A stretch of 64,000 nucleotides of DNA from DATAEE01 sp036258175 (GCA_036258175.1 DATAEE010000391.1:38146-102145), one strand, 5' to 3'; shown: positions 45,582 through 53,986, counted from the first letter of the stretch. Notes: generated from the sequence alone by a model not told the origin. Program-made: numbers and translations.

Positions 45582-46792
45582 TCGTCTACCGCGCTGCCTG
45601 GATTCTTCCTATCAGCTCGACGCTGATTCGCGACGGGTGGCTGGCCGTCGACGGCGGGCGCGTCCACGCTTGCGGGTCGGGCGCCGCGCCGCCCGGCCGG
45701 CAGAGCGATTTGGGACGCGTGGCGATCATGCCGGGACTCGTCAACGCCCACACGCACCTCGAGCTGTCATGGATGCGCGGCCGCGTACCGCCGGCCACCG
45801 ACGGGATGGTGGGGTGGGTGCGCCGGATGCTCGGCATCCGGAGGGCGGCCGGACAGGACGATCCGGGTGCGATCGCCGCCGGGATCGCTGAAGCGCGTGC
45901 GACCGGCTCAGCGCTGGTGGGTGACGTCACAAATACGCTTGCGCCGGTTCCCGCCCTCAAGGCGGCCGGCATGTCCGCGGTCTTTTTCTACGAGCTGATC
46001 GGATTCAACGTCGCCGACTCCTGGCGGATGGCGTCCGAGGCGATGGATGCCGTCGCGAAGCTCGAAGACGATCGGGTCCGGGGCACGATTGCGCCGCATG
46101 CGCCCTACTCGGTCTCGCCAGCGCTCTTTCGCGACATCGCCCGCGAAGTCGATATGCGAAAGACGGTCTCTTCCGTGCACGCAGGGGAGTCGCGTGAGGA
46201 GATGGCATTCCTGCGCGACGGCAAGGGCCCCTGGCGCGAGATGCTGCTGCAGTTCAACAGCTGGAATCCGAAGTGGCGGCCACCCGGCTGCGGGCCGATC
46301 GAGTATCTGGATCGGCTCGGCGTCCTCACCGGTCGCATGCTCCTCGTCCACGCCGTACAGCTCGGCGCGAACGAGCTGAAACGGGTGGCCGATGTCGACG
46401 CGACGATCGTCACGTGCCCTCGCAGTAACGTGTGGATCGGCGTCGGCGAGCCTCCGATCCAGCGGTTCTATGCGTCCGGTGCCAGGGTCGCGATCGGCAC
46501 CGACAGCCTCGCGAGCGTGGGAGATCTCAACTTGTTCAGCGAGCTGGCGGCGGCGCGATCGGTCGCGCCGCACGTGCCCGCCGGGCGTCTCCTCGACAGC
46601 GCCACCCGCGCCGGCGCCGAGGCGCTTGGGTTCGGCGGCGATCTCGGCGTGCTTGCGCCCGGCGCGCGCGCCGAGGCGATCGCCGTCGACGTGCCGGACG
46701 GCGTCATGGATGTGGAAGAATATCTGGTGAGTGGCATCGCGCCTCGCCAGCTTCGCTGGCTCGAGGTGAACGAGTCAGGGACCAGGGACTAG
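45578..46792 (+). CDS. Amidohydrolase, probable aminofutalosine deaminase
   Basis: This 404-residue protein is of the amidohydrolase superfamily, with the metal-binding NAHTHLELSWMRGR, a later IAPHAPYSVSP and HAGES, LLVHAVQLG, and GTDSLASVGDLNLFSE containing the catalytic Asp. These are typical of the deaminase that turns aminofutalosine into futalosine, and the operon context supports that. The GTG start overlaps the mqnC stop. The last residues (NESGTRD) come from the GGGACTAG-type repeat that lies across the stop codon. Confidence 0.87.
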   Translation: MIVYRAAWILPISSTLIRDGWLAVDGGRVHACGSGAAPPGRQSDLGRVAIMPGLVNAHTHLELSWMRGRVPPATDGMVGWVRRMLGIRRAAGQDDPGAIAAGIAEARATGSALVGDVTNTLAPVPALKAAGMSAVFFYELIGFNVADSWRMASEAMDAVAKLEDDRVRGTIAPHAPYSVSPALFRDIAREVDMRKTVSSVHAGESREEMAFLRDGKGPWREMLLQFNSWNPKWRPPGCGPIEYLDRLGVLTGRMLLVHAVQLGANELKRVADVDATIVTCPRSNVWIGVGEPPIQRFYASGARVAIGTDSLASVGDLNLFSELAAARSVAPHVPAGRLLDSATRAGAEALGFGGDLGVLAPGARAEAIAVDVPDGVMDVEEYLVSGIAPRQLRWLEVNESGTRD

Positions 46793-46856
46793 GCGTCGCA
46801 CCAGGCACCAGGCACCCGGTTCGCACCAGGCACCAGGCATGAGGCACCAGGCACCG
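46778..46856 (+). repeat. GGGACTAG word followed by GGCACCA tandem array
   Basis: AGGGACCAGGGACTAGG overlaps the deaminase stop. Then about six units of (GAG)GCACCAGGCACC run to 46856 in one orientation. The ubiA-like GTG start is 3 bp beyond. Similar GAGGCACCAGGC units recur at 58590-58667. Confidence 0.8.
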
Positions 46857-46858
46857 TA

Positions 46859-47716
46859 GTGATCGCCCGTCTCCGCACCTACGCCTCGTTCGTCCGTTTC
46901 AGCCACAGCGTCTTCGCGCTGCCGTTTGCACTGACGGGAGCGCTGCTCGCGTCGCGGTACGTGCCGCTGACCTGGGAGCGGGTGGGATGGATCGTCGTGG
47001 CGATGGTCGCCGCGCGAAGCGCCGCGATGGGGTTCAATCGCCTGGCCGACGCGCGGTTCGACGCCCTCAACCCGCGGACCGCGTCGCGCGAGCTGCCGCG
47101 CGGCGTGATGCTGTCCGGAGAAGCGATCGCGTTCGTCTTCGTTGCGTGCGCCGTGTTCATCCTGGCCGCTTGGAAGCTTGGGCCGATCTGCTTCGCCCTC
47201 TCGCCGGTGGCGCTCGCCATCGTCTTCTGGTACTCGCTGGCAAAGCGCTATACGACCTACACGCAGCTCTTTCTCGGCCTCGCGATGGCCGTCGCGCCCG
47301 TTGGCGGCTGGCTCGCCGCGGGGGGCCGCGGCGGCTGGGAGCCGTGGCTGCTCGGCCTGGCGATCGGGATGTGGGTCGGCGGCTTCGACGTCCTGTATGC
47401 CTGCCAGGACCTCGCGTTCGATCGCGCGCACGGCCTGCGGTCGATTCCGGTGCGATTCGGTGTCGGCGGGGCGCTGATCATTTCCCGTGTGATGCACGCC
47501 ATAGCGGTCGCCGCGCTCGCCGCACTGGGGGCGATCGTGCCGCTCGGCGGCATCTACCTCGCCGGCGTGGCTGCGGTCGCGGTCCTGCTCGTCTACGAGC
47601 AATCGCTCGTCAGCGAGCGCGACCTCTCGCAGGTGAAGCGCGCCTTCGACTTGAACGGCTACGTCGGCATCCTCTATTTCCTGACGACGGCGCTGGCGGT
47701 GTACGTGTCCAGGTAG
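46859..47716 (+). CDS. UbiA-family prenyltransferase, likely MqnP
   Basis: This 285-residue integral membrane enzyme attaches the polyprenyl tail to the aromatic quinone precursor. The two Asp-rich motifs are NRLADARFDALNPRT (residues about 61-75) and YACQDLAFDRAHGLRS (about 180-195), which bind Mg-prenyl diphosphate. About eight hydrophobic helices alternate with them. Given the operon, the substrate is probably 1,4-dihydroxy-6-naphthoate. The GTG start at 46859 lies directly after a GGCACCA repeat and lacks a good ribosome site. Confidence 0.93.
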   Translation: MIARLRTYASFVRFSHSVFALPFALTGALLASRYVPLTWERVGWIVVAMVAARSAAMGFNRLADARFDALNPRTASRELPRGVMLSGEAIAFVFVACAVFILAAWKLGPICFALSPVALAIVFWYSLAKRYTTYTQLFLGLAMAVAPVGGWLAAGGRGGWEPWLLGLAIGMWVGGFDVLYACQDLAFDRAHGLRSIPVRFGVGGALIISRVMHAIAVAALAALGAIVPLGGIYLAGVAAVAVLLVYEQSLVSERDLSQVKRAFDLNGYVGILYFLTTALAVYVSR

Positions 47717-47725
47717 CATAACGGC

Positions 47726-48325
47726 ATGCCAACGATCGTGATCGGGATTACCGGTGCCAGTGGCGCGATCTACGCTGTGCGTACGATCGCGGCTCTCCTC
47801 GAACAGGGAACGCGGCTCGAGATCGTCGCGTCGGACTTCGGCCGCCGCCTGCTGCGCGACGAGCTGGGCGAGGAAGCAGCCATCGACCGCCTTGGCGAGT
47901 TCCTGGTGTCTCGCTATGGCGCCGGCGTGAAGGCCGGGTCGTTCGTCGTACACAGCAACAGGGATCTTGGCGCGACCATCGCGAGCGGGAGCCACGACGC
48001 GCGGGGAATGGCGATCGTGCCGTGTTCGATGAAGACGCTGGCCGGCGTCGCGCATGGTCTGTCGCGAAGCCTGGTCGAGCGTGCCGCCGACGTGATGCTC
48101 AAGGAGCGTCGTCCGCTCGTCATCGTGCCGCGGGAGACGCCGATGAGCCTGCCGCAGCTCAAGAACATGGTGCTCTGCGCGGAGGCGGGCGCGATGGTCC
48201 TGCCGGCGATGCCCGCCTTCTACCAGGGACCGAAGACGCTCGACGACCTCGCCGACTTCATGGCGGGGAAGATCCTGTCCGCGTTGGGGTTCGAACACTC
48301 CTTGTACCCCGCATGGACGGGGTAG
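47726..48325 (+). CDS. ubiX: UbiX-family flavin prenyltransferase
   Basis: UbiX makes prenylated FMN, the cofactor of UbiD decarboxylases such as the one at 41236. The 199-residue protein shows IVIGITGASGAIYAVRTIAA, GSHDARGMAIVPCSMKTLAG and RRPLVIVPRETPMSLPQLKN, all standard flavin-binding motifs. It is coupled to the methyltransferase gene, whose start lies 13 bp inside its 3' end. Confidence 0.96.
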   Translation: MPTIVIGITGASGAIYAVRTIAALLEQGTRLEIVASDFGRRLLRDELGEEAAIDRLGEFLVSRYGAGVKAGSFVVHSNRDLGATIASGSHDARGMAIVPCSMKTLAGVAHGLSRSLVERAADVMLKERRPLVIVPRETPMSLPQLKNMVLCAEAGAMVLPAMPAFYQGPKTLDDLADFMAGKILSALGFEHSLYPAWTG

Positions 48326-49044
48326 CGCCCGACAAGTCTCCGTCCAGGATCGCGTCGATGTTCGACGCGATCGCCGGGCGTTACGATCTTCTCAATCACC
48401 TCCTGAGTCTCGGACTCGATCACCGCTGGAGGGCGCGTGCGGTCGCAGAGCTCGGACTATCAGAAGGTGAGTGGCTGCTCGATCTGTGCACGGGTACGGG
48501 AGACCTCGCGCTGACGGCGGCCGAACAAGCGGGTGGGCGAGTGCGGGTTGTCGGCGTGGACTTCGCCGCCGCGATGCTGGCGATCGCTCACGACAAGGTT
48601 CGCGCGCGCAGTCTTCAGGCGCGTATGTCGCTCGTCCGCGGAGATGCGACCTCGCTGCCGCTCGCGAGTGGATCCTGCGACGCCGCGTCGATTGGGTTCG
48701 GCATTCGAAACGTGGATCGGCCCGAGCGGGCCATCGCAGAGCTCGCGCGAATCCTCTGTCCGGGTGGGCGCCTCGCGATCCTCGAGTTCGGGTTCCCGAG
48801 AATCCCGGGCGTTCGCGCGCTCTATCGGCTCTATTTCCGTCGGCTGCTGCCGCTCATCGGGCGCACCATTTCCCGCCACGGCGATGCCTATTCGTATCTG
48901 CCGGCCTCGGTCGAGGCGTTTCAGTCACCCCAGGCGTTCTCGCGCCTGCTCGAGTCGGCGGGCTTTACCGCCGTGCGCGCCGTCCCTCTCACCCTCGGCA
49001 TCGTCTACCTGTTCGTGGCGACGAGGCCCGAGGCACGCAGCTAG
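48313..49044 (+). CDS. menG: Demethylmenaquinone methyltransferase (UbiE/MenG)
   Basis: This SAM-dependent methyltransferase performs the last step of menaquinone synthesis. From the ATG at 48313 it has 243 residues with the family N-terminus FDAIAGRYDLLNHLLSLGLD, the SAM loop LDLCTGTGDLALTAAEQ and IGFGIRNVDRPERAI, and the C-terminal RHGDAYSYLPASVEAF. The frame is open upstream to 48022 but that part is the shadow of ubiX. The TAG stop is directly followed by a CGAGGCCCGAGGCACG array. Confidence 0.95.
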   Translation: MDGVAPDKSPSRIASMFDAIAGRYDLLNHLLSLGLDHRWRARAVAELGLSEGEWLLDLCTGTGDLALTAAEQAGGRVRVVGVDFAAAMLAIAHDKVRARSLQARMSLVRGDATSLPLASGSCDAASIGFGIRNVDRPERAIAELARILCPGGRLAILEFGFPRIPGVRALYRLYFRRLLPLIGRTISRHGDAYSYLPASVEAFQSPQAFSRLLESAGFTAVRAVPLTLGIVYLFVATRPEARS

Positions 49045-49118
49045 TCCGAGGCCCGAGGCACGGACGAGGTCCGAGGCCCGAGGCACGCACGAGGTCCGAG
49101 GCCCGAGGCACGAGGCCC
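49045..49118 (+). repeat. CGAGGCCCGAGGCACG tandem array after menG
   Basis: Three and a half units of TCCGAGGCCCGAGGCACG(GA/CA) run from the menG stop to just before the tonB promoter. The same words in inverted form occur at 58484-58520. Confidence 0.8.
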
Positions 49119-49121
49119 TGT

Positions 49122-49127
49122 TAGAAT
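49122..49127 (+). promoter_or_regulatory. -10-like element (TAGAAT) before the tonB gene
   Basis: GTTAGAATAATAAG precedes the ATG at 49140 by 12 bp, the only A+T-rich stretch in this spacer. No -35 box or Shine-Dalgarno sequence is evident, so transcription is likely to start close to the start codon. Confidence 0.4.
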
Positions 49128-49139
49128 AATAAGTTCCTG

Positions 49140-50102
49140 ATGTACTTCAACTTCGAGGACTCTCGGCCCGAGGAGCCGACACTCTACAGCCCGATCTCCC
49201 GCAGGGAGGGCGTGCTGCTGTCGATCATCGCGCACCTCGTGGGAACGCTGGCCATCGTCCTCATGCCGCAGCTGCCTTTCTTCAAAGAGGCGGCTGAACG
49301 GCGCGCCGCGGAGATCGAGGCACAGCGGCTGGCCGAGTTGGAGCGGCAGCGGCAGAGCGCGCGATTCGTGTTCGTGCAGCCGCGCCTGCCGCCGACGCCA
49401 CCGACGCCGCGCGCGGATCTGTCCGATCAGGACAGCCGGTTTCGGACGCCTGAGCAGCGGCCACCGGACCCGACCAGGAACCAGCCATTCATGCGCGGCA
49501 ACACCTCCGATCCGGAGCTCAATCGCCCGGCGCCAAGATCGAGCCCGCCGGCCGCGTCAGCGACGCCGCCGCCCGGTACACCGTCGCCGGCGCCGGAAGG
49601 CACCAACGGTGGCAACACGCTGCCTCGGGTGCCTTCGATCCAGGGTCCCCCGATCGACGAACGGGACGGCAACGCTCGCCGGGGCGGGGTCGCCGGTCCC
49701 ATCGCCGACGCGCTCAACAACATTCAGCGCTACGTCGGCTCGCAGACGTTTGGCAATCCGAGCGGTGGCGGCGGCGAGTTCGGCCCGCAGATCCAGTTCG
49801 ACACCAAAGGCGTCGAGTTCGGGCCGTGGGTGCGCCGGTTCGTCGCGCAGGTCAAGCGCAACTGGTTCATTCCCTACGCCGCGATGTCGTTGCGCGGCAA
49901 CGTCGTGCTGACCTTCAACGTCCACCGCGACGGGCGGATCACCGATCTCACAGTGCTCCGGCCATCGGCCGTCGACGCGTTCACCCACGCCGCGTACAAC
50001 GCCATCCTCGCGTCGAACCCGACACAGCCGCTGCCGCCCGAGTATCCCGACGATCGCGCGTTCTTCACGGTCACCTTCTACTACAACGAAAACCCCCAGT
50101 AG
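49140..50102 (+). CDS. TonB-family energy-transducing protein
   Basis: The 320-residue protein has a short cytoplasmic N-terminus, one membrane helix (GVLLSIIAHLVGTLAIVLMP), a charged and then Pro-rich periplasmic linker (residues about 55-175), and a TonB C-terminal domain (FVAQVKRNWFIPYAAMSLRG, VVLTFNVHRDGRITDLTVLR). It should link a proton-driven motor to outer-membrane receptors. ExbB/ExbD are not in the window. It has its own promoter-like region and a TAG stop followed by an ACGCAGAT-type repeat. Confidence 0.87.
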   Translation: MYFNFEDSRPEEPTLYSPISRREGVLLSIIAHLVGTLAIVLMPQLPFFKEAAERRAAEIEAQRLAELERQRQSARFVFVQPRLPPTPPTPRADLSDQDSRFRTPEQRPPDPTRNQPFMRGNTSDPELNRPAPRSSPPAASATPPPGTPSPAPEGTNGGNTLPRVPSIQGPPIDERDGNARRGGVAGPIADALNNIQRYVGSQTFGNPSGGGGEFGPQIQFDTKGVEFGPWVRRFVAQVKRNWFIPYAAMSLRGNVVLTFNVHRDGRITDLTVLRPSAVDAFTHAAYNAILASNPTQPLPPEYPDDRAFFTVTFYYNENPQ

Positions 50103-50104
50103 GA

Positions 50105-50136
50105 ACCGCGGATTCACGCAAATGACCGCAGATCGA
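50105..50136 (+). repeat. CGCGGATTCACGCA-type repeat after tonB
   Basis: ACCGCGGATTCACGCAAATG followed by ACCGCAGATCGA is the same word family as the 4489-4843 element. Its ATG at 50122 opens the mini-ORF that follows. Confidence 0.65.
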
Positions 50137-50214
50137 TCTGCGAGCCAGCGCCTCGGTCTGCTGCTCCTCTTGCTGCTGGTCGTCGCGTTCACGCTGTATC
50201 GTTTGCTGGCATGA
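50122..50214 (+). CDS. 30-residue single-helix membrane mini-protein coupled to miaA (putative)
   Basis: An ATG at 50122 opens 30 codons ending in a TGA that overlaps the miaA start (ATGA). The peptide is a short polar N-terminus (MTADRSASQR) followed by a leucine-rich transmembrane segment (LGLLLLLLLVVAFTLYRLLA). Its position and the exact stop-start overlap argue for translation; against it, the start lies inside a repeat and no ribosome site is clear. The function is unknown. Confidence 0.5.
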   Translation: MTADRSASQRLGLLLLLLLVVAFTLYRLLA

Positions 50215-51140
50215 CCGGGCAGACGCTCGTCGCGATTCTCGGTCCGACCGCGAGCGGCAAGTCCGCGCTCGGGATCGCGCTCGCCGAGCGGCACAACGGC
50301 GAGATTGTGAGCTGCGATTCGACCGCCGTTTACCGCGGCTTCGACATCGGAACCGACAAGGTCTCGGTCGAGGAGCGCAGGGGAATACCTCACCATCTCG
50401 TGGACGTCGCGGATCCTGTCGAGGAGTATTCCGCCGCGCGGTACGCGCGCGAGGCGGCGGCCGTCATCCACGCGATTACTGCGCGCGGCCGCCTCCCGAT
50501 TCTCGTGGGAGGCACCGGTTTCTACTATCGCGCGCTCTCGCGAGGGTTGTTTGCGGGGCCGGGACGCGACGCGGCGATGCGCGCGCGGCTGGCCGCCATC
50601 GCGCGCCGTCGCGGTCCCGAGCGGCTGCACCGGCTGCTCGCCTGCATCGATCCGGCGTCCGCCGACCGCATCCAGCCGCGGGACGAGAAGCGCATGATCC
50701 GCGCGCTCGAAGTGTATTTCCTAACCGGCCGTCCGCTGACCGATCACTTCGCCGGCACGGCATCGCCGCTTCCCGAGTACGACATCGCGGGTTTCGTGCT
50801 GAATCCACCTGCCGCCGAGATCGCCGAGCGGGTTGCGCGCCGCGTCGACGCGCAGTTTGCGCGAGGCATTGTGGCGGAGGTCGAGGGGCTGCGGCGCGCA
50901 GGGATTCCCGAGACCGCGCTGCCGTTCACCGGTCTCGTGTACCGGCAGGTCCTCGAGCACCTCCATGGCGTGCGAGACGAGCAGGACACGCGCGCGCTCA
51001 TCGTGCGCGAGAACAAGCGATATGCGCGGCGCCAGTTGATCTGGTTCAGGAAAGAGCCTAATCTACGATGGATTCACCGATTGGGCGACGATCCCGCCGC
51101 TCTCGCCTCCGTCGAAGACGCGCTTGCCTCCGTTTCCTGA
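50211..51140 (+). CDS. miaA: tRNA dimethylallyltransferase
   Basis: MiaA adds a dimethylallyl group to A37 of tRNAs that read UNN codons. The 309-residue protein has the P-loop GPTASGKSALGIALAERH, the DSTAVYRGFDIGTDK motif (Ser-Thr-Ala where many relatives have Ser-Met-Gln), PHHLVDVADP, LPILVGGTGFYYRAL and the C-terminal RRQLIWFRKEPNLRWIH. Its 3' end overlaps deoB by 17 bp. Confidence 0.95.
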   Translation: MTGQTLVAILGPTASGKSALGIALAERHNGEIVSCDSTAVYRGFDIGTDKVSVEERRGIPHHLVDVADPVEEYSAARYAREAAAVIHAITARGRLPILVGGTGFYYRALSRGLFAGPGRDAAMRARLAAIARRRGPERLHRLLACIDPASADRIQPRDEKRMIRALEVYFLTGRPLTDHFAGTASPLPEYDIAGFVLNPPAAEIAERVARRVDAQFARGIVAEVEGLRRAGIPETALPFTGLVYRQVLEHLHGVRDEQDTRALIVRENKRYARRQLIWFRKEPNLRWIHRLGDDPAALASVEDALASVS

Positions 51141-52305
51141 CCGCGCCATCGTCATCGTCCTCGACAGCGTCGGTGTCGGCGCGCTTCCCGACGCCGCGGA
51201 GTACGGCGACGAAGGCAGCAACACGCTCGGCAACATCGCGCGGCAGAAACAGCTGCACATCCCTACGTTGCGGAGTCTCGGGCTCCCGCGCGTCGTGCAT
51301 CTGCGCGACGTCGAGCCGATTGCCGAGCCGCTCGGCGCGTACGGCCGCATGGCGGAAGCCTCCGCGGGGAAGGACTCGGTCACGGGACACTGGGAGCTGA
51401 TGGGAGTCGTTCTCGACCGCGCCTTCCCGGTGTTTCCGAAGGGTTTTCCCGCCGACCTAATCGCGGAATTCGAGCGACGCATCGGGCGCTCGACGATCGG
51501 CAATGTCGTCGCGTCCGGCACCGCCATCATCGAAGAGCTCGGCGCCGAGCACGTTCGTACGGGCTCGCCCATCGTCTACACGTCGGCCGACAGCGTGTTT
51601 CAGATTGCGGCGCACGAAGAGGTCATCCCCGTTCCGGCGCTGTACGCCCTCTGCGAAACGGCCTATCAGCTCGCGGCGGTCGATCGAGGAATCGGCCGGG
51701 TGATCGCGCGGCCGTTCGTCGGTGGCCCGGGAGACTTTCGGCGCACGTCGAACCGGAAGGATTTTGCCCTCCCGCCTTTCGGCGACACGCTGCTCGATCG
51801 ACTGACCGCTGCTGGCCAACGCGTGGTTGCGATTGGGAAAATCGAAGACCTGTTCGCACGCCGGGGCATCACGGCGGCCGTGCACACAGCGAGCGATGAT
51901 GAGGGGATGGATGCGGTGGAGCGTGCGATGCAGGACTCGCAGGCGAAACTGATTTTCGCGAACCTCGTCGATTTCGACACGGTCTACGGTCACCGGAACG
52001 ACCCGGCCGGTTACGCGGCGAATCTGGAACGCTTCGACGCACGTCTTTCGGAGCTGATCCCGCGCCTGAGTCCGCGCGATGTGCTCGTCGTCACTGCCGA
52101 CCACGGGAACGACCCGACCACGTCGAGCACGGATCATTCGAGGGAACACGTGCCGGTGCTGCTGACCGGGACTGCAGTCCGCAAAGGCGTCGATCTCGGG
52201 ACGCGGTCGACATTTTCCGATCTCGGCCAGACGCTCGCCGAGATGTTCGCCGTGCCGAAACTTGCACACGGGACGAGTTTTCTGGCGGACGTAATCGAAC
52301 GATGA
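51124..52305 (+). CDS. deoB: Phosphopentomutase
   Basis: DeoB interconverts ribose-1- and ribose-5-phosphate (and the deoxy forms) in nucleoside use. The 393-residue alkaline-phosphatase-fold protein has the metal sites IVLDSVGVGALPDA near the N-terminus and VTADHGNDPTTSSTDHSREH near the C-terminus, the phosphorylated-Thr-type segment DSVTGHWELMG and TSADSVFQIAAHE. The start is a TTG at 51124 inside the miaA 3' end. The stop overlaps the dgt start (ATGA). Confidence 0.94.
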   Translation: MPPFPDRAIVIVLDSVGVGALPDAAEYGDEGSNTLGNIARQKQLHIPTLRSLGLPRVVHLRDVEPIAEPLGAYGRMAEASAGKDSVTGHWELMGVVLDRAFPVFPKGFPADLIAEFERRIGRSTIGNVVASGTAIIEELGAEHVRTGSPIVYTSADSVFQIAAHEEVIPVPALYALCETAYQLAAVDRGIGRVIARPFVGGPGDFRRTSNRKDFALPPFGDTLLDRLTAAGQRVVAIGKIEDLFARRGITAAVHTASDDEGMDAVERAMQDSQAKLIFANLVDFDTVYGHRNDPAGYAANLERFDARLSELIPRLSPRDVLVVTADHGNDPTTSSTDHSREHVPVLLTGTAVRKGVDLGTRSTFSDLGQTLAEMFAVPKLAHGTSFLADVIER

Positions 52306-53348
52306 CCATTCGAGAGCAGCTCGAACAACGTGAGCGGGACCTGCTGGCGCCGCAGGCCGCCAAAAGCGTGGAGACGAAGGGCAGGCTCCGTCCCGAGCCC
52401 GAAGATCCCATCCGCCCCGCGTTCCAGCGCGACCGCGATCGGATCATCCACTCGAAAGCGTTCCGCCGTCTGAAGCACAAGACGCAGGTGTTCTTTGCGC
52501 CGACGGGCGACCACTACCGGACGCGACTGACCCACACGCTCGAGGTCTCGCAGATCGCGAGGAGCATAGCCAAGGTGCTGCGCCTGCACGAGGAACTGAC
52601 CGAAGCGATTGCACTCGGCCACGACCTTGGCCACACGCCGTTCGGCCACGCCGGCGAACGCGTGCTTCGCGGGCTCGTGCCGGCCGGATTCAATCACTAC
52701 GAGCAGAGCCTGCGCATCGTCGACGTCCTCGAAAACGATGGACGAGGCCTGAACCTGACGTGGGAGGTTCGCGACGGCATCGCCCGTCACTCGAAGGGCA
52801 AGAGCGGGGCGCCGGTTGGCGCGGATCCCGCCCATCGGGCGACGACGCTGGAGGGTCAGGTGGCGCGGGTCGCCGACATCATCGCGTACGTGAACCATGA
52901 CATCGACGACTCCGTCCGGGCCGGCATCCTGACCGTCGATGCTCTGCCGCCGGCGGCCGTCGCGACGCTCGGCGCCACCGCGTCGGCGCGTATCGGGCGC
53001 ATGGTGACCGACGTCGTGCTTCGAACGCTCGACGGCGGGCTGACCGAGATTCGCATGAGCGACGAAGTGCTCGACGCCACGCTGGCGCTCCGGAGCTTTC
53101 TGTTCGATTCGGTGTATGAGAACTCGGTCGCGACCCGGGAGTTCAGCAAGGCGCGCGGCGTGCTCGAAGGGCTGTGGCAGAAGGTGCGCGAGCGGCCCGA
53201 AGAGTTTCTCGATCTGCGGACCGTCGAACACGACGGGCTCGACGTCGCAGCGCTCGACTTCCTCGCCGGCATGACCGACCGCTACGCGATCTCGCTGTTC
53301 GAGCGGCTCTTTATCCCCAAGCCCTGGGTGGATTTACAGCCCCCCTGA
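52302..53348 (+). CDS. dgt: HD-domain dNTP triphosphohydrolase (dGTPase-like)
   Basis: This HD-superfamily enzyme cleaves dNTPs to deoxynucleosides and triphosphate. The 348-residue protein has the N-terminal RDRDRIIHSKAFRRLKHKTQ, the HD metal site from THTLEVSQIARSIAKVLR through LGHDLGHTPFGHAGE, and a later VADIIAYVNHDIDD. The shorter size places it with the dGTPase type 2 group. It is coupled to deoB, consistent with nucleotide-pool housekeeping. Confidence 0.93.
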   Translation: MTIREQLEQRERDLLAPQAAKSVETKGRLRPEPEDPIRPAFQRDRDRIIHSKAFRRLKHKTQVFFAPTGDHYRTRLTHTLEVSQIARSIAKVLRLHEELTEAIALGHDLGHTPFGHAGERVLRGLVPAGFNHYEQSLRIVDVLENDGRGLNLTWEVRDGIARHSKGKSGAPVGADPAHRATTLEGQVARVADIIAYVNHDIDDSVRAGILTVDALPPAAVATLGATASARIGRMVTDVVLRTLDGGLTEIRMSDEVLDATLALRSFLFDSVYENSVATREFSKARGVLEGLWQKVRERPEEFLDLRTVEHDGLDVAALDFLAGMTDRYAISLFERLFIPKPWVDLQPP

Positions 53349-53352
53349 CCGG

Positions 53353-53358
53353 TATAAT
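53353..53358 (+). promoter_or_regulatory. -10 element TATAAT for the DUF177-rpmF-fatty acid operon
   Basis: GGTATAATCG lies just after the dgt stop and 52 bp before the DUF177 ATG. It matches the -10 consensus perfectly; the -35 region is not clear (TTTACA lies only 14 bp upstream). Confidence 0.6.
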
Positions 53359-53410
53359 CGTTGTTTCGTCCAGCCTCCGGCCGCGCCGCCGAGTGCTGGC
53401 GTGTGAACTC

Positions 53411-53986
53411 ATGCTGCTCGATCTCAGTCGCCTTCGCGACGGCGCCGAAGAGCGCGTCGTCCGGACGTGGCCTGCCTCGTCGTTTGAAGGCTCGGAGGAC
53501 TTCACGGTCGCCGCCCCGGTATCGTTCGAGGCGGTTCTCCGGAAGGACAAGCAGGCGTACCGCCTCGTCGGCCGCGCGGTGACGGAGCTGGAGATGAATT
53601 GCAGCCGGTGCACCGAGCCGTTCCGCGTGCCGGTGGAGGCCGCTTTCGATCTGCGATATCTCCCTCACCGCGAGAACGTTGGCGCCGGCGGCAGTGTAGG
53701 CCCGACCTTTAGATCGCGCGTGCACGGTAAACACGGCCGTTCGGACGAGCACGAAATCCAAGAAGACGATCTCGGAACTGCCTTCTACCGGGACGAGACG
53801 ATCGATCTCGGTGATCTCGTGCGGGAACAGTTCTACCTGGCGCTGCCGATGAAGCCGCTCTGCGCCGAGGCCTGCAAGGGGCTCTGCCCGCAGTGCGGGA
53901 CGAATCTGAACCGCGGCACATGCGAGTGCCGGTACCAATGGCAGGATCCGCGTTTCGAAAAGCTGCGGGTCTTCAAGAAAGAGTAG
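53411..53986 (+). CDS. DUF177/YceD protein with in-frame palindromic-repeat insert
   Basis: YceD-type proteins (DUF177) lie directly before rpmF in most bacteria and have a role linked to 23S rRNA or L32. The 191-residue protein has the CSRCTEP motif and a C-terminal zinc-type set (LCAEACKGLCPQCGTNLNRG). Residues about 95-115 (GSVGPTFRSRVHGKHGRSDE) fall between the two domains and are encoded by a copy of the REP2 palindrome and its flank. The ATG at 53411 is chosen because upstream in-frame starts lie inside dgt. The stop TAG is the first part of a REP1 element. Confidence 0.9.
   Translation: MLLDLSRLRDGAEERVVRTWPASSFEGSEDFTVAAPVSFEAVLRKDKQAYRLVGRAVTELEMNCSRCTEPFRVPVEAAFDLRYLPHRENVGAGGSVGPTFRSRVHGKHGRSDEHEIQEDDLGTAFYRDETIDLGDLVREQFYLALPMKPLCAEACKGLCPQCGTNLNRGTCECRYQWQDPRFEKLRVFKKE
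53696..53722 (+). repeat. REP2 palindromic repeat inside the DUF177 coding sequence
   Basis: GTAGGCCCGACCTTTAGATC followed by GCGCGTG is a slightly decayed copy of the element at 54216 and 60485. It is read in frame and adds residues VGPTFRSRV to the protein. Confidence 0.8.

Noticed and set aside
49045..49118. CRISPR-like tandem repeats after menG
   Set aside because: Units are adjacent with 0-4 bp between them, so there are no spacers.
53174..53410. Longer start for DUF177
   Set aside because: It lies inside dgt in another frame and has no family similarity.
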